Shown one piece after another: positions 16,106-23,676 of a stretch of 28,892 nucleotides of DNA (the stretch's first letter is position 1; every line of letters starts with the position of its first letter). The stretch covers positions 1-28,892 of the forward strand of contig CAZLFA010000055.1 of assembly GCA_964558665.1 (NCBI GenBank). The letters run 5' to 3'. The notes under the pieces are model-generated. The model saw only the letters and a list, made by a program, of their open reading frames with translations, made no database searches and was not told where the DNA came from. The DNA comes from CAZLFA01 sp964558665. Its GTDB lineage: Bacteria; Desulfobacterota; Syntrophia; Syntrophales; PHBD01. The position numbers were made by a program, and so were the translations under genes.

Positions 16106-16579
16106 ATGGAAATAAAAGCCGATTACGCGGCGCCCTGCGGCCTCTATTGCGGAGTGTGTGTCATCCAAATTGCAGACGGGACAAACAACCAAAAGCTCAA
16201 GGAATCACTGGCACAGTTTTTCAGGGGAAAGCTGCCGAACAGCGAGAATCTCTCCGCCGCTGATATTCACTGCCGCGGCTGTCTTTCTGACGACCTGTTC
16301 TGCCATTGCTCACAATGTTCCATCAGAAGCTGCACAAATGAAAAGGGTTATACGGGATGCCATGAATGCGCCGAGTTTCCCTGCCGCCTGATCGATGAAT
16401 TTCCGATCCCCGTTGGTAAAAGAGTCATTATGAGGGCGATCCCGCACCGTCGGGAGGTCGGGACGGAGAAATGGATGGCCGATGAAGAGAGACGCTATAA
16501 ATGCCCCGAGTGCGGCAGCAGGCTTTTCCGGGGCGCTCAGCTCTGCAGCAAGTGCAAAACGGCCGTCAGCCCGGATTAA
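16106..16579 (+). CDS. DUF3795 cysteine-rich protein with C-terminal zinc ribbon
   Basis: A 157-aa protein opening with the DUF3795 signature CGLYCGVC. It continues with paired cysteines (CRGC, CHCSQC, CTNEKGYTGCHEC, FPC) likely to bind zinc or iron-sulfur. The C-terminus adds a separate zinc ribbon, CPECG...CSKC. Function of DUF3795 is unknown; the genes are common in anaerobic bacteria and archaea. AAGGAG at 16093-16098 lies 7 nt before the ATG. The gene appears to stand alone, 151 nt after the CoxE-like gene. Confidence 0.87.
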   Translation: MEIKADYAAPCGLYCGVCVIQIADGTNNQKLKESLAQFFRGKLPNSENLSAADIHCRGCLSDDLFCHCSQCSIRSCTNEKGYTGCHECAEFPCRLIDEFPIPVGKRVIMRAIPHRREVGTEKWMADEERRYKCPECGSRLFRGAQLCSKCKTAVSPD

Positions 16580-16677
16580 AATCATTCATGACGGGAAAAT
16601 AGTATCTGCTGCCATTTATTATTTGACGAGTCCCTCAAAAACATTTATTCACCCTTCTGAAACTACTAATTTGTATC

Positions 16678-16696
16678 TATCCGGAAACTCCGGATA
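16678..16696. repeat. Short perfect inverted repeat
   Basis: TATCCGG (16678-16684) and CCGGATA (16690-16696) around AAACT. It lies about 100 nt after the DUF3795 stop codon. There is no T-run, so it is not a convincing intrinsic terminator. Confidence 0.5.
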
Positions 16697-16754
16697 CTTC
16701 AATTTCAGGTTTCCGCATTGGAACTTTGTTAAGTGTGCGCAAGGGGTTTGCAAG

Positions 16755-16850
16755 CGGCGAATCAAATATTTTTTCATCAGGCGAGGCCTGGGGAATGATT
16801 GCGGCTTCCATCGAAAAAATATTCTGAGCCGCGGAAAACTCCTTGCGCAC
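16755..16850 (+). repeat. Dispersed 96-bp repeat, copy A
   Basis: Aligns without gaps to 28684-28779 in the same orientation, with 88 of 96 positions identical by eye. Seven of the eight differences are transitions. Weaker similarity continues on the right for about 25 bp (CGCAGATC...ACAGCC in both). Confidence 0.85.
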
Positions 16851-16907
16851 TGGCATTTCGCAGATCGACACAGCCGGGGCGGAAGCCATTAACTTTTGAG
16901 GGATGGA

Positions 16908-18341
16908 ATGCAAGTCGTACGTTCTCTGCTGATAGTTTTTACTGTTGCCTTCTGCTCCATAGCGCATGCCGCCGGAACCGATCAATGGTTCTCATTGAAG
17001 CAGGAAGGCTTCACTCTGGAATATCAGACAAGCGAGGCCGACATCGCCGCCAGGGCACTGCCTTCAATAGTTGAACGCTTCAAGTCGATCAGGCTCGACA
17101 AGTTTCGCGAAGAACTGAATATCGTCAAGACACGGAAAAAGGAAATACTCATTTTTATTGCGTCGGAACTGGGCATGAAGAAACCCGGCACGCAAATGAG
17201 CTCCGTATATGACAAGTTCAGCATTTTGTTTCCTGTATTGGTTAATTCACTAAACAAGGCGCGCGACTTCCGCCTCTGGGACAGGGCGAAGCTGAAGTCT
17301 TTTCTGGCAGCAGGGGGAAAGATTCCGGGATTCAGTTACATAAAGGATACGGATGATATTTTCTTCAACATAAATGTCACCGATCCGAACGTACCGCCTT
17401 TCACAGGACCTCTGCCTCTGGTTCTGGACAGGGCGAAAGGAGACTTGTCGGAACAGGTATCAGCGCAATTGGGAACATACGAAAGCGCCGTCAGAAATAT
17501 ACCGGGCGCCGGCGTTATCTTTCATGAGGTTGCGGAATTCGGCATGACCGCCGATATAGGCATGATCAGTCCTTTCCGACGCTGGCTCTGCGAGGGGGCG
17601 GCTAACGATATTGCTGCAAGAACCCTCAGGAAGTTTGTGGGAGAGAAGTCCGCGCGCGAATACGAAGGCAGCTTCAATACGGAAGCCGACAAAAGCACGC
17701 CGGGTGAAATTGATCTGGTTGCATGGCGCGCCATCGAATGGGACAAGATAACCCCGCCCTGGGCTTCTTATGATCTTACACAGACGTATTACAACCATGC
17801 AACAAAAGCGTTTTTTGATCATGTCTCGGGAACCTCTCCCGAAAACGTACCGGCGCTGTTCAGCATAATCAGCGCACGCAAGGAAAAGACGGATGCGGAT
17901 ATCTATCATGCGCTCCGGCTTGTAACGGGAAAAGACATGCGAAAAATCCTGGAAAAGCAGTACCCGCCGAGTAAGAACCCGTTCAGGGGTTTCGCCGTCA
18001 AGCTGCTGGAAGTCAGGCCGATGGCAAAAAAGGCTGACGGGTCGTGGGAACTGCTTTCTACGGCGGACGCCATGCCATTGAAGCAGGACGGGTCACGCGG
18101 CTTTAGAATGATAATGACCTATGCCACTCTCGGCCGGCCGGCAGAAATGAAGGTGGAGTTTATAGGAAACGGCATGAAGGATCACGATTTCTTCATGCAG
18201 ACATTGAATAAGAATCAGGACACGATAGCCGTGGACATGGTCTTCAGAAAAAGCGACCTGAAGCCGGGTCCCGCCGAACTTGCAGTATACATAAACGGCT
18301 CGGTTTTACAGAAAATAAGCTTTATGCTGAAAGCGGAATAG
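16908..18341 (+). CDS. Secreted protein with degenerate gluzincin-like motif, 477 aa
   Basis: A signal peptide (MQVVRSLLIVFTVAFCSIAHA, cleavage after AHA) indicates export. Residues 206-210 read HEVAE, followed 18 residues later by E229 in RRWLCEGAANDIAART. This resembles the HEXXH...W/E-G-A layout of gluzincin metallopeptidases (peptidase MA-like), except that the second zinc His is Glu. The C-terminal about 110 residues look like a beta-sandwich. The ATG at 16908 is chosen because GAGGG at 16898-16902 lies 5 nt upstream; a TTG at 16896 is in frame. I know of no named family. It may be an inactive or altered peptidase, or a binding protein derived from one. The convergent tonB gene lies 126 nt away. 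Confidence 0.82.
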   Translation: MQVVRSLLIVFTVAFCSIAHAAGTDQWFSLKQEGFTLEYQTSEADIAARALPSIVERFKSIRLDKFREELNIVKTRKKEILIFIASELGMKKPGTQMSSVYDKFSILFPVLVNSLNKARDFRLWDRAKLKSFLAAGGKIPGFSYIKDTDDIFFNINVTDPNVPPFTGPLPLVLDRAKGDLSEQVSAQLGTYESAVRNIPGAGVIFHEVAEFGMTADIGMISPFRRWLCEGAANDIAARTLRKFVGEKSAREYEGSFNTEADKSTPGEIDLVAWRAIEWDKITPPWASYDLTQTYYNHATKAFFDHVSGTSPENVPALFSIISARKEKTDADIYHALRLVTGKDMRKILEKQYPPSKNPFRGFAVKLLEVRPMAKKADGSWELLSTADAMPLKQDGSRGFRMIMTYATLGRPAEMKVEFIGNGMKDHDFFMQTLNKNQDTIAVDMVFRKSDLKPGPAELAVYINGSVLQKISFMLKAE

Positions 18342-18467
18342 ATATATGGAGCCGTGTGTTCTATAAGACAGGTCTGAAGATGGGCCGAGGTCATTGCCTC
18401 TGCTGGCAGAATACCATCTTATTGACTGCCGGATCTCAAGGTCATTAATTGTTCCCGGCTTCATGCG

Positions 18468-19232
18468 TCAGCGGCTTTTTTTCAGAACGTATCTCACCGG
18501 TATGTCCACCCATGCGATTACAGGCTTGCCCATTCTTTTTGCCGGATCGAACTTCCACACCTTGACGGCATCCAGGGCAGATTTATCCAGTATGTCATAT
18601 CCCGATGAAGATTTTATCTTCAGGCTTCCCACACGCCCTTCAGTCAGTATTTCCGCTGAGACAAGCACAACCCCTTCATACCCCCTCGTACGCGCCGCTA
18701 ATGGATACGAAGGCGGCGAATTCTCCCGGTATCGCGGCCTTGCCATTGATGCATGGGCGGCGGTGTTATCGATTCCGTGGGCTTTCACGCCGTGCATTAA
18801 AGTGACCGTATTATTGCTGTCATGGCTGGAATTCGCGGCGTGTGAATTATGCCTGGACGATTCCGGAGGCTCGGCTTTACTGCTGTTATCGGCAATCACC
18901 TGTTTCCGCTTCTCTTCCGGCAAGGTTACCGGCCTTTCCGGAAGAGCCTGTTCCTTCCCCTGATTTGCCGCCTGCCGGGGGGCGGGCGCAATCGGGCTTT
19001 CCCTTTCAGTAATTCGGGAGGCTTCAACCCAGGTGATGTGGATGATCCGCGGATTTTCTCTGACAGCCAGGGGAGCGATGTTCGATGCAAACAGATACAG
19101 CGTAACAGCGGCAGTCATGTGAAAGAGAAAGGAAACCCCCACGGCAGCAGCGGTCTCCCGCCTGCAGGTGAAATTCTTCCCGGATGATGAATCCCTCATA
19201 TAATCTTCACTCTGTATTGCCGATATCTGCAT
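18468..19232 (-). CDS. tonB: TonB energy-transducing protein
   Basis: A 254-aa protein. It has a short cytoplasmic start, one transmembrane helix (about residues 29-49), a periplasmic linker rich in Pro, Ser and charged residues, and a C-terminal TonB domain. The domain is recognisable by SYPLAARTRGYEGVVLVSAEI, GSLKIKSSSGYDILDKSALDAVKVWKF and the final DIPVRYVL. It couples the proton motive force to outer-membrane transport. It lies 39 nt downstream of the TonB-dependent receptor gene in the same direction, so it is probably dedicated to it and under the same riboswitch. ExbB and ExbD are not in the window. An in-frame ATG at 19199 is an alternative start. Confidence 0.94.
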   Translation of the reverse strand: MQISAIQSEDYMRDSSSGKNFTCRRETAAAVGVSFLFHMTAAVTLYLFASNIAPLAVRENPRIIHITWVEASRITERESPIAPAPRQAANQGKEQALPERPVTLPEEKRKQVIADNSSKAEPPESSRHNSHAANSSHDSNNTVTLMHGVKAHGIDNTAAHASMARPRYRENSPPSYPLAARTRGYEGVVLVSAEILTEGRVGSLKIKSSSGYDILDKSALDAVKVWKFDPAKRMGKPVIAWVDIPVRYVLKKSR

Positions 19233-19271
19233 TGTTCCCGTCCCGGAATGATGCGCTTACATATAACTTCA

Positions 19272-21365
19272 TCAGAACTCATAACTCACATTAAAAAATA
19301 TCGAACGCCCCTCACCCGGATAACCTGCCATCACCGTACGCCGCGGATCGGACGCCGGTTTGTTGCGATCGGTGAACGTGGCCAGATAGGTGTCATATTC
19401 CTTGTTGAGGAGATTGCTTCCCGTCAATGAAAGGACCCAGTGCTTGAAAAGACGCTGCTCAATCTTCAAGTCCGCCGTCCAGTAGGCATCGAGCGTGTAT
19501 GTTACCGTTTTTGTATTGGTGCTGCCCGTGCTTACCTTTTCCGTCTGGTAGGTTACGCGATCGCTCATATACCGTGCCGTTGCCGTTACCGTCGTTCCGA
19601 ATGCGCTGCGGTAAACAAGATCGCCCTTGAACTGGTGCTCCGGGGTATATGCGGCGCGCCGCTTGACCATGCAGTAGCGGATATCCGGTTTAGTGTAGTC
19701 CTGCTTCGTATAGGCCCTGTTCTCCTCCTCCGCATCCGTATAGGTGTAGCTCAAACTCAGGGTCAAATCATAAAAGGGACCGATTCTCGCCCCGGCCTCC
19801 ACGCCGTCAGCACTGTATCCGGCCAGATTGATGGGAGTCGATACTCCCGTCGTGTCGATAACCCACTGAATCTTGTCGTCAACGTTCCAGCGGAAATATG
19901 TCGCCGTTAAAAATATCTTGTCATTCAGAAGCGACTGCTCGATAGTGGCGTCGGTGTGCCAGCCTAGCTCCGGCTTCAAATCCGGATTGCCCCTGCCCAT
20001 GGAATCAGCCGGCCAGAACAATTGATTGAGCGACGGCGCCAGAAAATGCTTTCCATGATTCAGTTTCAGGGCGGTGGTCTCCGTCGGATTGATTATCAAT
20101 CCGAACAGCGGCAGCTTCTCCTTGCCGAACATGGAGTTGTCCTCCTGCCTGATGCCTGCCAGCACCTTTAAATATTTCCATGGCCGCCACTGCGCCTCGC
20201 CGAAATAGCCGCTGGAAAACATATGCGCCCTGGTCAGATTTTCACCGGTACTTACGTCGGCGGCATTGATGCCGACCGTCTTTGTGTTCCAGTCAAAGTC
20301 CTTGTATTCACCGCCAATCAGTATGGTGCAGTCCTCGACGGGACGGATATCGACATGGCCATCCACACCGAGCACATTGTTTGTTACCCAGTCCTCTTTC
20401 CCCGTGCCATTGGAGTCGTATTTTGTATAGTTGTACCCTTCTGTCTTCGTGTAATGGCTCTTGATATTGAATCCCACCCATTTCGACGGCCTGCTCTTTA
20501 CCTCAAAAACGACATGGCCGTCTTTGTCGGAACCGTTGTTAAGAAGACTGGCGGACTGGCTGCTGTAATATTTTATTCCGTTTCTGTAGTAATCCTGAGT
20601 CCCTTCAGGCGGCTTTACGCCGGGAATGCCGAACGTCCTGTCTATATAATCGCCGTAGAGGCTGACATCGAAAAGATCTTTTTTGTCCAGTACGAGCTTG
20701 AGCGAAACGTCGTTATGCCTGAGATAACTGTTATCCCGAAAGCCGTCCGTCTCCTTTCGGGTGGCGGTGATGTAATAGCCGAAATCGCCGGCGACAAACA
20801 TCCCCTGCTCCGCCGACAGGCGATATGCGTTCTGCGATCCATAACCGGCGCCGACCTTCAAATCCATCTTGTCTCTGCTGGGCCGCTTTGTAATGATGTT
20901 GACCGTTCCCGCCATCGCGCCTGAACCGTAAAGGAGTGATCCCGAACCCTTGACGACTTCTATTCTTTCTATGTTGTTGAGCGGGATCTTGCTCACATCC
21001 GCATCTCCGAGAGACGGCGAATTGAGGTTGATGCCGTTGACAAATACCTGGGTAGCGTTGCTTTCCATCCCGCGGATGCGCAGTTCCTCTTTTGCCCCGC
21101 CGTAATTGCCTCGCGTCCGCCAGTCGATGCCCAGCTCGTTGGACAGCAGATCACCGATCGTTTTTGCCGCCGAGGCTTCAATATCCTCTCTCTCCTTGAT
21201 TACTACCGCATTCGGAATGTCCTTGCGCTTCTCCGGGGTTTTCGTTGCCGTCACGACCACTTCCTCGAGCTTTACAGCCTCGTCGGTTCCTTTATCTCCC
21301 GCCTCCGCATTTCCCGTCACCGCAAACAGCAGGGCTGCAATAAAAAACAAAAACCTCATCATCAT
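19272..21365 (-). CDS. btuB: TonB-dependent outer-membrane receptor, probable cobalamin receptor
   Basis: A 697-aa precursor. A signal peptide ends near GNAEA, followed by the TonB box EEVVVTAT, a plug domain (about residues 45-160, with GSGSLLYGSGAMAGTVNIITK) and a 22-stranded barrel ending in a terminal Phe (FFNVSYEF). The cobalamin assignment comes from the riboswitch directly upstream, the adjacent BtuCD-type transporter genes and a BtuB-like size; sequence alone would not exclude another corrinoid or chelate. The start is one of three consecutive ATG codons, with AAGGAAG about 5 nt before the first. It is co-transcribed with tonB. Confidence 0.93.
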   Translation of the reverse strand: MMMRFLFFIAALLFAVTGNAEAGDKGTDEAVKLEEVVVTATKTPEKRKDIPNAVVIKEREDIEASAAKTIGDLLSNELGIDWRTRGNYGGAKEELRIRGMESNATQVFVNGINLNSPSLGDADVSKIPLNNIERIEVVKGSGSLLYGSGAMAGTVNIITKRPSRDKMDLKVGAGYGSQNAYRLSAEQGMFVAGDFGYYITATRKETDGFRDNSYLRHNDVSLKLVLDKKDLFDVSLYGDYIDRTFGIPGVKPPEGTQDYYRNGIKYYSSQSASLLNNGSDKDGHVVFEVKSRPSKWVGFNIKSHYTKTEGYNYTKYDSNGTGKEDWVTNNVLGVDGHVDIRPVEDCTILIGGEYKDFDWNTKTVGINAADVSTGENLTRAHMFSSGYFGEAQWRPWKYLKVLAGIRQEDNSMFGKEKLPLFGLIINPTETTALKLNHGKHFLAPSLNQLFWPADSMGRGNPDLKPELGWHTDATIEQSLLNDKIFLTATYFRWNVDDKIQWVIDTTGVSTPINLAGYSADGVEAGARIGPFYDLTLSLSYTYTDAEEENRAYTKQDYTKPDIRYCMVKRRAAYTPEHQFKGDLVYRSAFGTTVTATARYMSDRVTYQTEKVSTGSTNTKTVTYTLDAYWTADLKIEQRLFKHWVLSLTGSNLLNKEYDTYLATFTDRNKPASDPRRTVMAGYPGEGRSIFFNVSYEF

Positions 21366-21402
21366 TTATTCTTCCTTTCCCCCGCGGGAAATCAGTTATT
21401 AA

Positions 21403-21553
21403 TCCGACGGATAAGTTTCCTGGCTTGCGGCTCATCCTAATCTCTGCGCCTTCCCGGACACCCTGACGGAGTCCAGTGGCAGTCTGCAGATTTCGTTCCG
21501 CTCACAGTTGCGGGGCAGCTCCGGCTTCACACCGGCTTCCTTGCTCCGACGGA
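21403..21553 (-). promoter_or_regulatory. Cobalamin riboswitch controlling btuB-tonB
   Basis: On the minus strand the conserved order is GGAAGCCGGTGTGAAGCCGG, GCTGCCCCGCAACTGTGA, GCCACTG, GGGAAGGC, GATGAGCC and AGCCAGGAAAC, the hallmarks of the adenosylcobalamin (B12-element) aptamer. The ends can pair as P1: both read TCCGTCGGA, whose TCCG and CGGA halves are complementary, giving 9 positions with one T-T mismatch. About 38 nt separate the aptamer from the btuB ATG, leaving a sequestered ribosome binding site as the likely output. The first 52 nt lie inside the btuD coding sequence. Confidence 0.95.
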
Positions 21554-22332
21554 CTTGTACCAATCATTGTCACCCGGGGACATCCGGCCACCGGGTTTTT
21601 ATCCACGAGTACACGCATGCCATAGACATCGCGAATATTTGCTTCTGAAATCACGGCATCCGGACTCCCCATGCAATGGACTTTCCCCTTCTGCAAAAAG
21701 ATGATCCGGTCGCAATACATGGATGCCAGATTAATGTCGTGGGTTACGGCAATAACCGTCACCCCTTTTGTGATGTTCAGCTTCCTCGCCAAATCCAATA
21801 TTTCCATCTGATGGCGGATATCAAGAAACGCAGTCGGCTCATCCAGGAGCATGACTTCCGGTTCCTGCGTCAGCGCCCGGGCAATCAGCACCCGCTGCCT
21901 TTCTCCTCCGCTCAATTCGTTCATGCGGCGCGATGCCAGATCCGCTATGTCCGTCATTTCCATTGCCTGCCGGGCAATGCGGAAGTCTGCTTCTCCTTCA
22001 AAGCTCATCATGCCGAGGTGAGGAGAACGTCCCATAAGGACAACCTCTTCGGCGGTAAAGGGAAATGTAATTTCCGATTCCTGCGGCACAACGGCAATTG
22101 TCTTCGCAATGTCGCGCCTTCTCATGGCATCTATAGGCAGATTCTTTATCCGGACGCTGCCGCTCTGAGGGACAAGCAGGCCGTCGATAATGCGCAGGAG
22201 CGTTGTTTTGCCCGATCCGTTGGGACCGATAACTCCGACAAAATCTCCTGACGCAACACTGAAGGAAATATCCTTCAGGATCAATTCCGTGTCATATTTG
22301 AAATGGATGTTTTCAAGCCTGACTATGTCCAC
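21502..22332 (-). CDS. btuD: ABC transporter ATP-binding protein, cobalamin/siderophore type
   Basis: A 276-aa ATPase. Walker A is GPNGSGKTT, the Q-loop is VVPQES, the signature is LSGGERQR, Walker B is VMLLDEPT and the switch His lies in VTHDIN. It matches the BtuD/FepC/FhuC family and powers import through the adjacent permease. Only 3 nt separate it from btuC. The final tail, SPSEQGSRCEAGAAPQL, is encoded by the 5' part of the downstream cobalamin riboswitch, and the UGA stop falls in the conserved CAACUGUGA of the aptamer. The tail therefore has unusual composition and is unlikely to be shared by homologues without this arrangement. Confidence 0.95.
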   Translation of the reverse strand: MDIVRLENIHFKYDTELILKDISFSVASGDFVGVIGPNGSGKTTLLRIIDGLLVPQSGSVRIKNLPIDAMRRRDIAKTIAVVPQESEITFPFTAEEVVLMGRSPHLGMMSFEGEADFRIARQAMEMTDIADLASRRMNELSGGERQRVLIARALTQEPEVMLLDEPTAFLDIRHQMEILDLARKLNITKGVTVIAVTHDINLASMYCDRIIFLQKGKVHCMGSPDAVISEANIRDVYGMRVLVDKNPVAGCPRVTMIGTSPSEQGSRCEAGAAPQL

Positions 22333-22335
22333 GTA

Positions 22336-23391
22336 TCAAACACCCCTTTTCTTCAGCAGATAGACAAAGTAAGGCGCGCCGCACAGTGCCGTGATAACAC
22401 CCACGGGCAGTTCGGCGGGCGACATGACTGTCCTTGCCGCTGAGTCCGCCGCAATCAGAAAGGCGGCGCCGAAAAACGCAGATGCCGGCAGCAGCAGTCT
22501 GTGATCGGAGCCGAAAATCAGCCTTACCATATGGGGTATCATCAGGCCGACAAAGCCGATGATGCCGCTTACGGACACTGCGGCGGCTGTGACCAGAGAG
22601 GCGACAACGAAGAGGATTATCTTCGTCCTCGCCACGTTGATCCCCAGTTGCATGGCTGTTTCCTCGCCGGTGACTATGAGATTGAGGGGCCTGGCAAAGG
22701 CATAGATGCCGGCAAATCCGCATACTAAAAATGTTCCGGTAAATATTATCTCTCTTGACGCCGCTATGCCAAGATCACCCATCAGCCAGAACATGATGCC
22801 GTGAATCTCTGTGTTTTTGCTGATTGCAATGAGGAACATGATAACGGCGGAGAAGAAGGCGTTCATAATCACACCGGCCAGCAGAAGGGTATGCGGAGGC
22901 ATCGACCTTCTTGTTCCGGCAATCGAAAAAAGAAAAGCTATCGTAAGGCCGGCCCCCATGAAGGCAAGGCCGGCAATGCCGAAAGGCAGGGTGCTCAGTC
23001 CCGTCATAATGGCGATGATGGCGCCGACTGCTGATCCCCCGTAAACGCCGAGTATATAAGGATCGGCAAGGGGATTCCTGAGCAGAGCCTGAAAAACGAC
23101 GCCGGCGATGGAAAGCGCCCCGCCGACAATGCCGGCAAAAATTATTCGCGGCAGGCGTATATCAAGGAGAATGATTTTTTCGGAATCGGCAAGACCCGTG
23201 TTACCATGGCTGCCCAGGGAAAGGATGCCGCTTAATATCTGGGCAATGCCTATGCCGCTGGGACCTACAAATATGGAAATGGAGGCGATAACGGCAAGGA
23301 ATAAGAAAAGGAGAGCGCTGACCCATAGAACCCTGGAGCGCGTGGCTATCTTTCCGGCTGCATAACTGTGAAATGAAGGCTGTGACACCAC
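22336..23391 (-). CDS. btuC: ABC transporter permease, FecCD/BtuC family
   Basis: A 351-aa inner-membrane permease with about ten transmembrane helices and FecCD-family motifs: RLPRIIFAGIVGGALSIAG, GVYGGSAVGAI and GIIGFVGLMIPHMVR followed by GSDHRLLLPASAFFGA. It forms the channel of the cobalamin importer with BtuD and the binding protein BtuF. Translation likely starts at GTG (23391, or the next GTG at 23388) after the G-run at 23395-23400. It is the first gene of btuC-btuD-btuB-tonB, and a cobalamin riboswitch precedes it by about 20 nt. Confidence 0.95.
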   Translation of the reverse strand: MVSQPSFHSYAAGKIATRSRVLWVSALLFLFLAVIASISIFVGPSGIGIAQILSGILSLGSHGNTGLADSEKIILLDIRLPRIIFAGIVGGALSIAGVVFQALLRNPLADPYILGVYGGSAVGAIIAIMTGLSTLPFGIAGLAFMGAGLTIAFLFSIAGTRRSMPPHTLLLAGVIMNAFFSAVIMFLIAISKNTEIHGIMFWLMGDLGIAASREIIFTGTFLVCGFAGIYAFARPLNLIVTGEETAMQLGINVARTKIILFVVASLVTAAAVSVSGIIGFVGLMIPHMVRLIFGSDHRLLLPASAFFGAAFLIAADSAARTVMSPAELPVGVITALCGAPYFVYLLKKRGV

Positions 23392-23412
23392 ATTCCCCCC
23401 TCGAGGACATTC

Positions 23413-23557
23413 AGATGGACCGGTCTTCCGGCTTCGGGCTACCTACTTGCCCGCCTTCCCATCACGGTTGGCCCGTAACAGTGGCTTGCTGGGCTTTCGT
23501 TCCCTTCACGGCTGCGGGGCAGCGGGGGCTTTCAACCCCTCTTCCTCACATCCATCT
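23413..23557 (-). promoter_or_regulatory. Cobalamin riboswitch controlling btuC-btuD
   Basis: On the minus strand a perfect 7-bp P1 stem, AGATGGA with TCCATCT (complements of 23551-23557 and 23413-23419), encloses GGTTGAAAGCC, GCTGCCCCGCAGCCGTGA, GCCACTGT, GATGGGAAGGCGGG and GAAGCCGGAAGACCGG, the B12-element core. The aptamer ends about 20 nt before the btuC GTG and its G-rich ribosome binding site, so translational control is likely. It lies within the divergent interval between btuC and btuF. Confidence 0.95.
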
Positions 23558-23614
23558 TTGTTGGTTTATTAAAGATATTTATTTACATGGGAGGCTAACC
23601 AAAAAAAGACAAAC

Positions 23615-23659
23615 TGTCAAAGACTTTTTTGCTTGACACGAAACAGGCAAAGCTATAAC
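23615..23659. promoter_or_regulatory. Divergent promoter core between btuF and the btuC riboswitch
   Basis: Plus strand: TTGACA (23633-23638), 15 nt, TATAAC (23654-23659), reading into btuF with a leader of only about 11-12 nt. Minus strand: TTGACA (complement of 23615-23620), with only a weak -10. The two -35 hexamers form an inverted repeat, TGTCAA-N12-TTGACA. Assignment of the minus-strand promoter is tentative. Confidence 0.5.
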
Positions 23660-23676
23660 TCAATCACGCACCGCTT

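Larger units (their letters stand above)
16677..16889 (-). pseudogene. Remnant related to the metallo-beta-lactamase-like gene at 28.3-28.8 kb
   Basis: An open stretch on the minus strand begins at an ATG at 16889 (MASAPAVSICEMPVRKEF) and ends at a stop at 16677. Its middle, VRKEFSAAQNI...SPDEKIFDSP, matches the N-terminal part of the broken gene at 28.3-28.8 kb. No zinc-binding HXHXDH motif is present, and the last 20 residues look like noise. It lies in the 328-nt gap between the DUF3795 gene and the secreted-protein gene. Many differences from the second copy change the protein, so it is probably not under coding constraint. It may instead be a non-coding repeat that happens to be open. 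Confidence 0.4.

Noticed and set aside
16678..16696. Hairpin TATCCGG/CCGGATA as terminator of the DUF3795 gene
   Set aside because: No T-run follows on either strand and it lies about 100 nt from the stop codon; kept only as a repeat.
16896..16907. TTG start extending the secreted protein by four residues
   Set aside because: The ATG at 16908 has GAGGG 5 nt upstream and gives a cleaner signal peptide.
20223..20924. 233-codon plus-strand frame within btuB
   Set aside because: Antisense to a clearly assigned TonB-dependent receptor; no supporting start signals or motifs.
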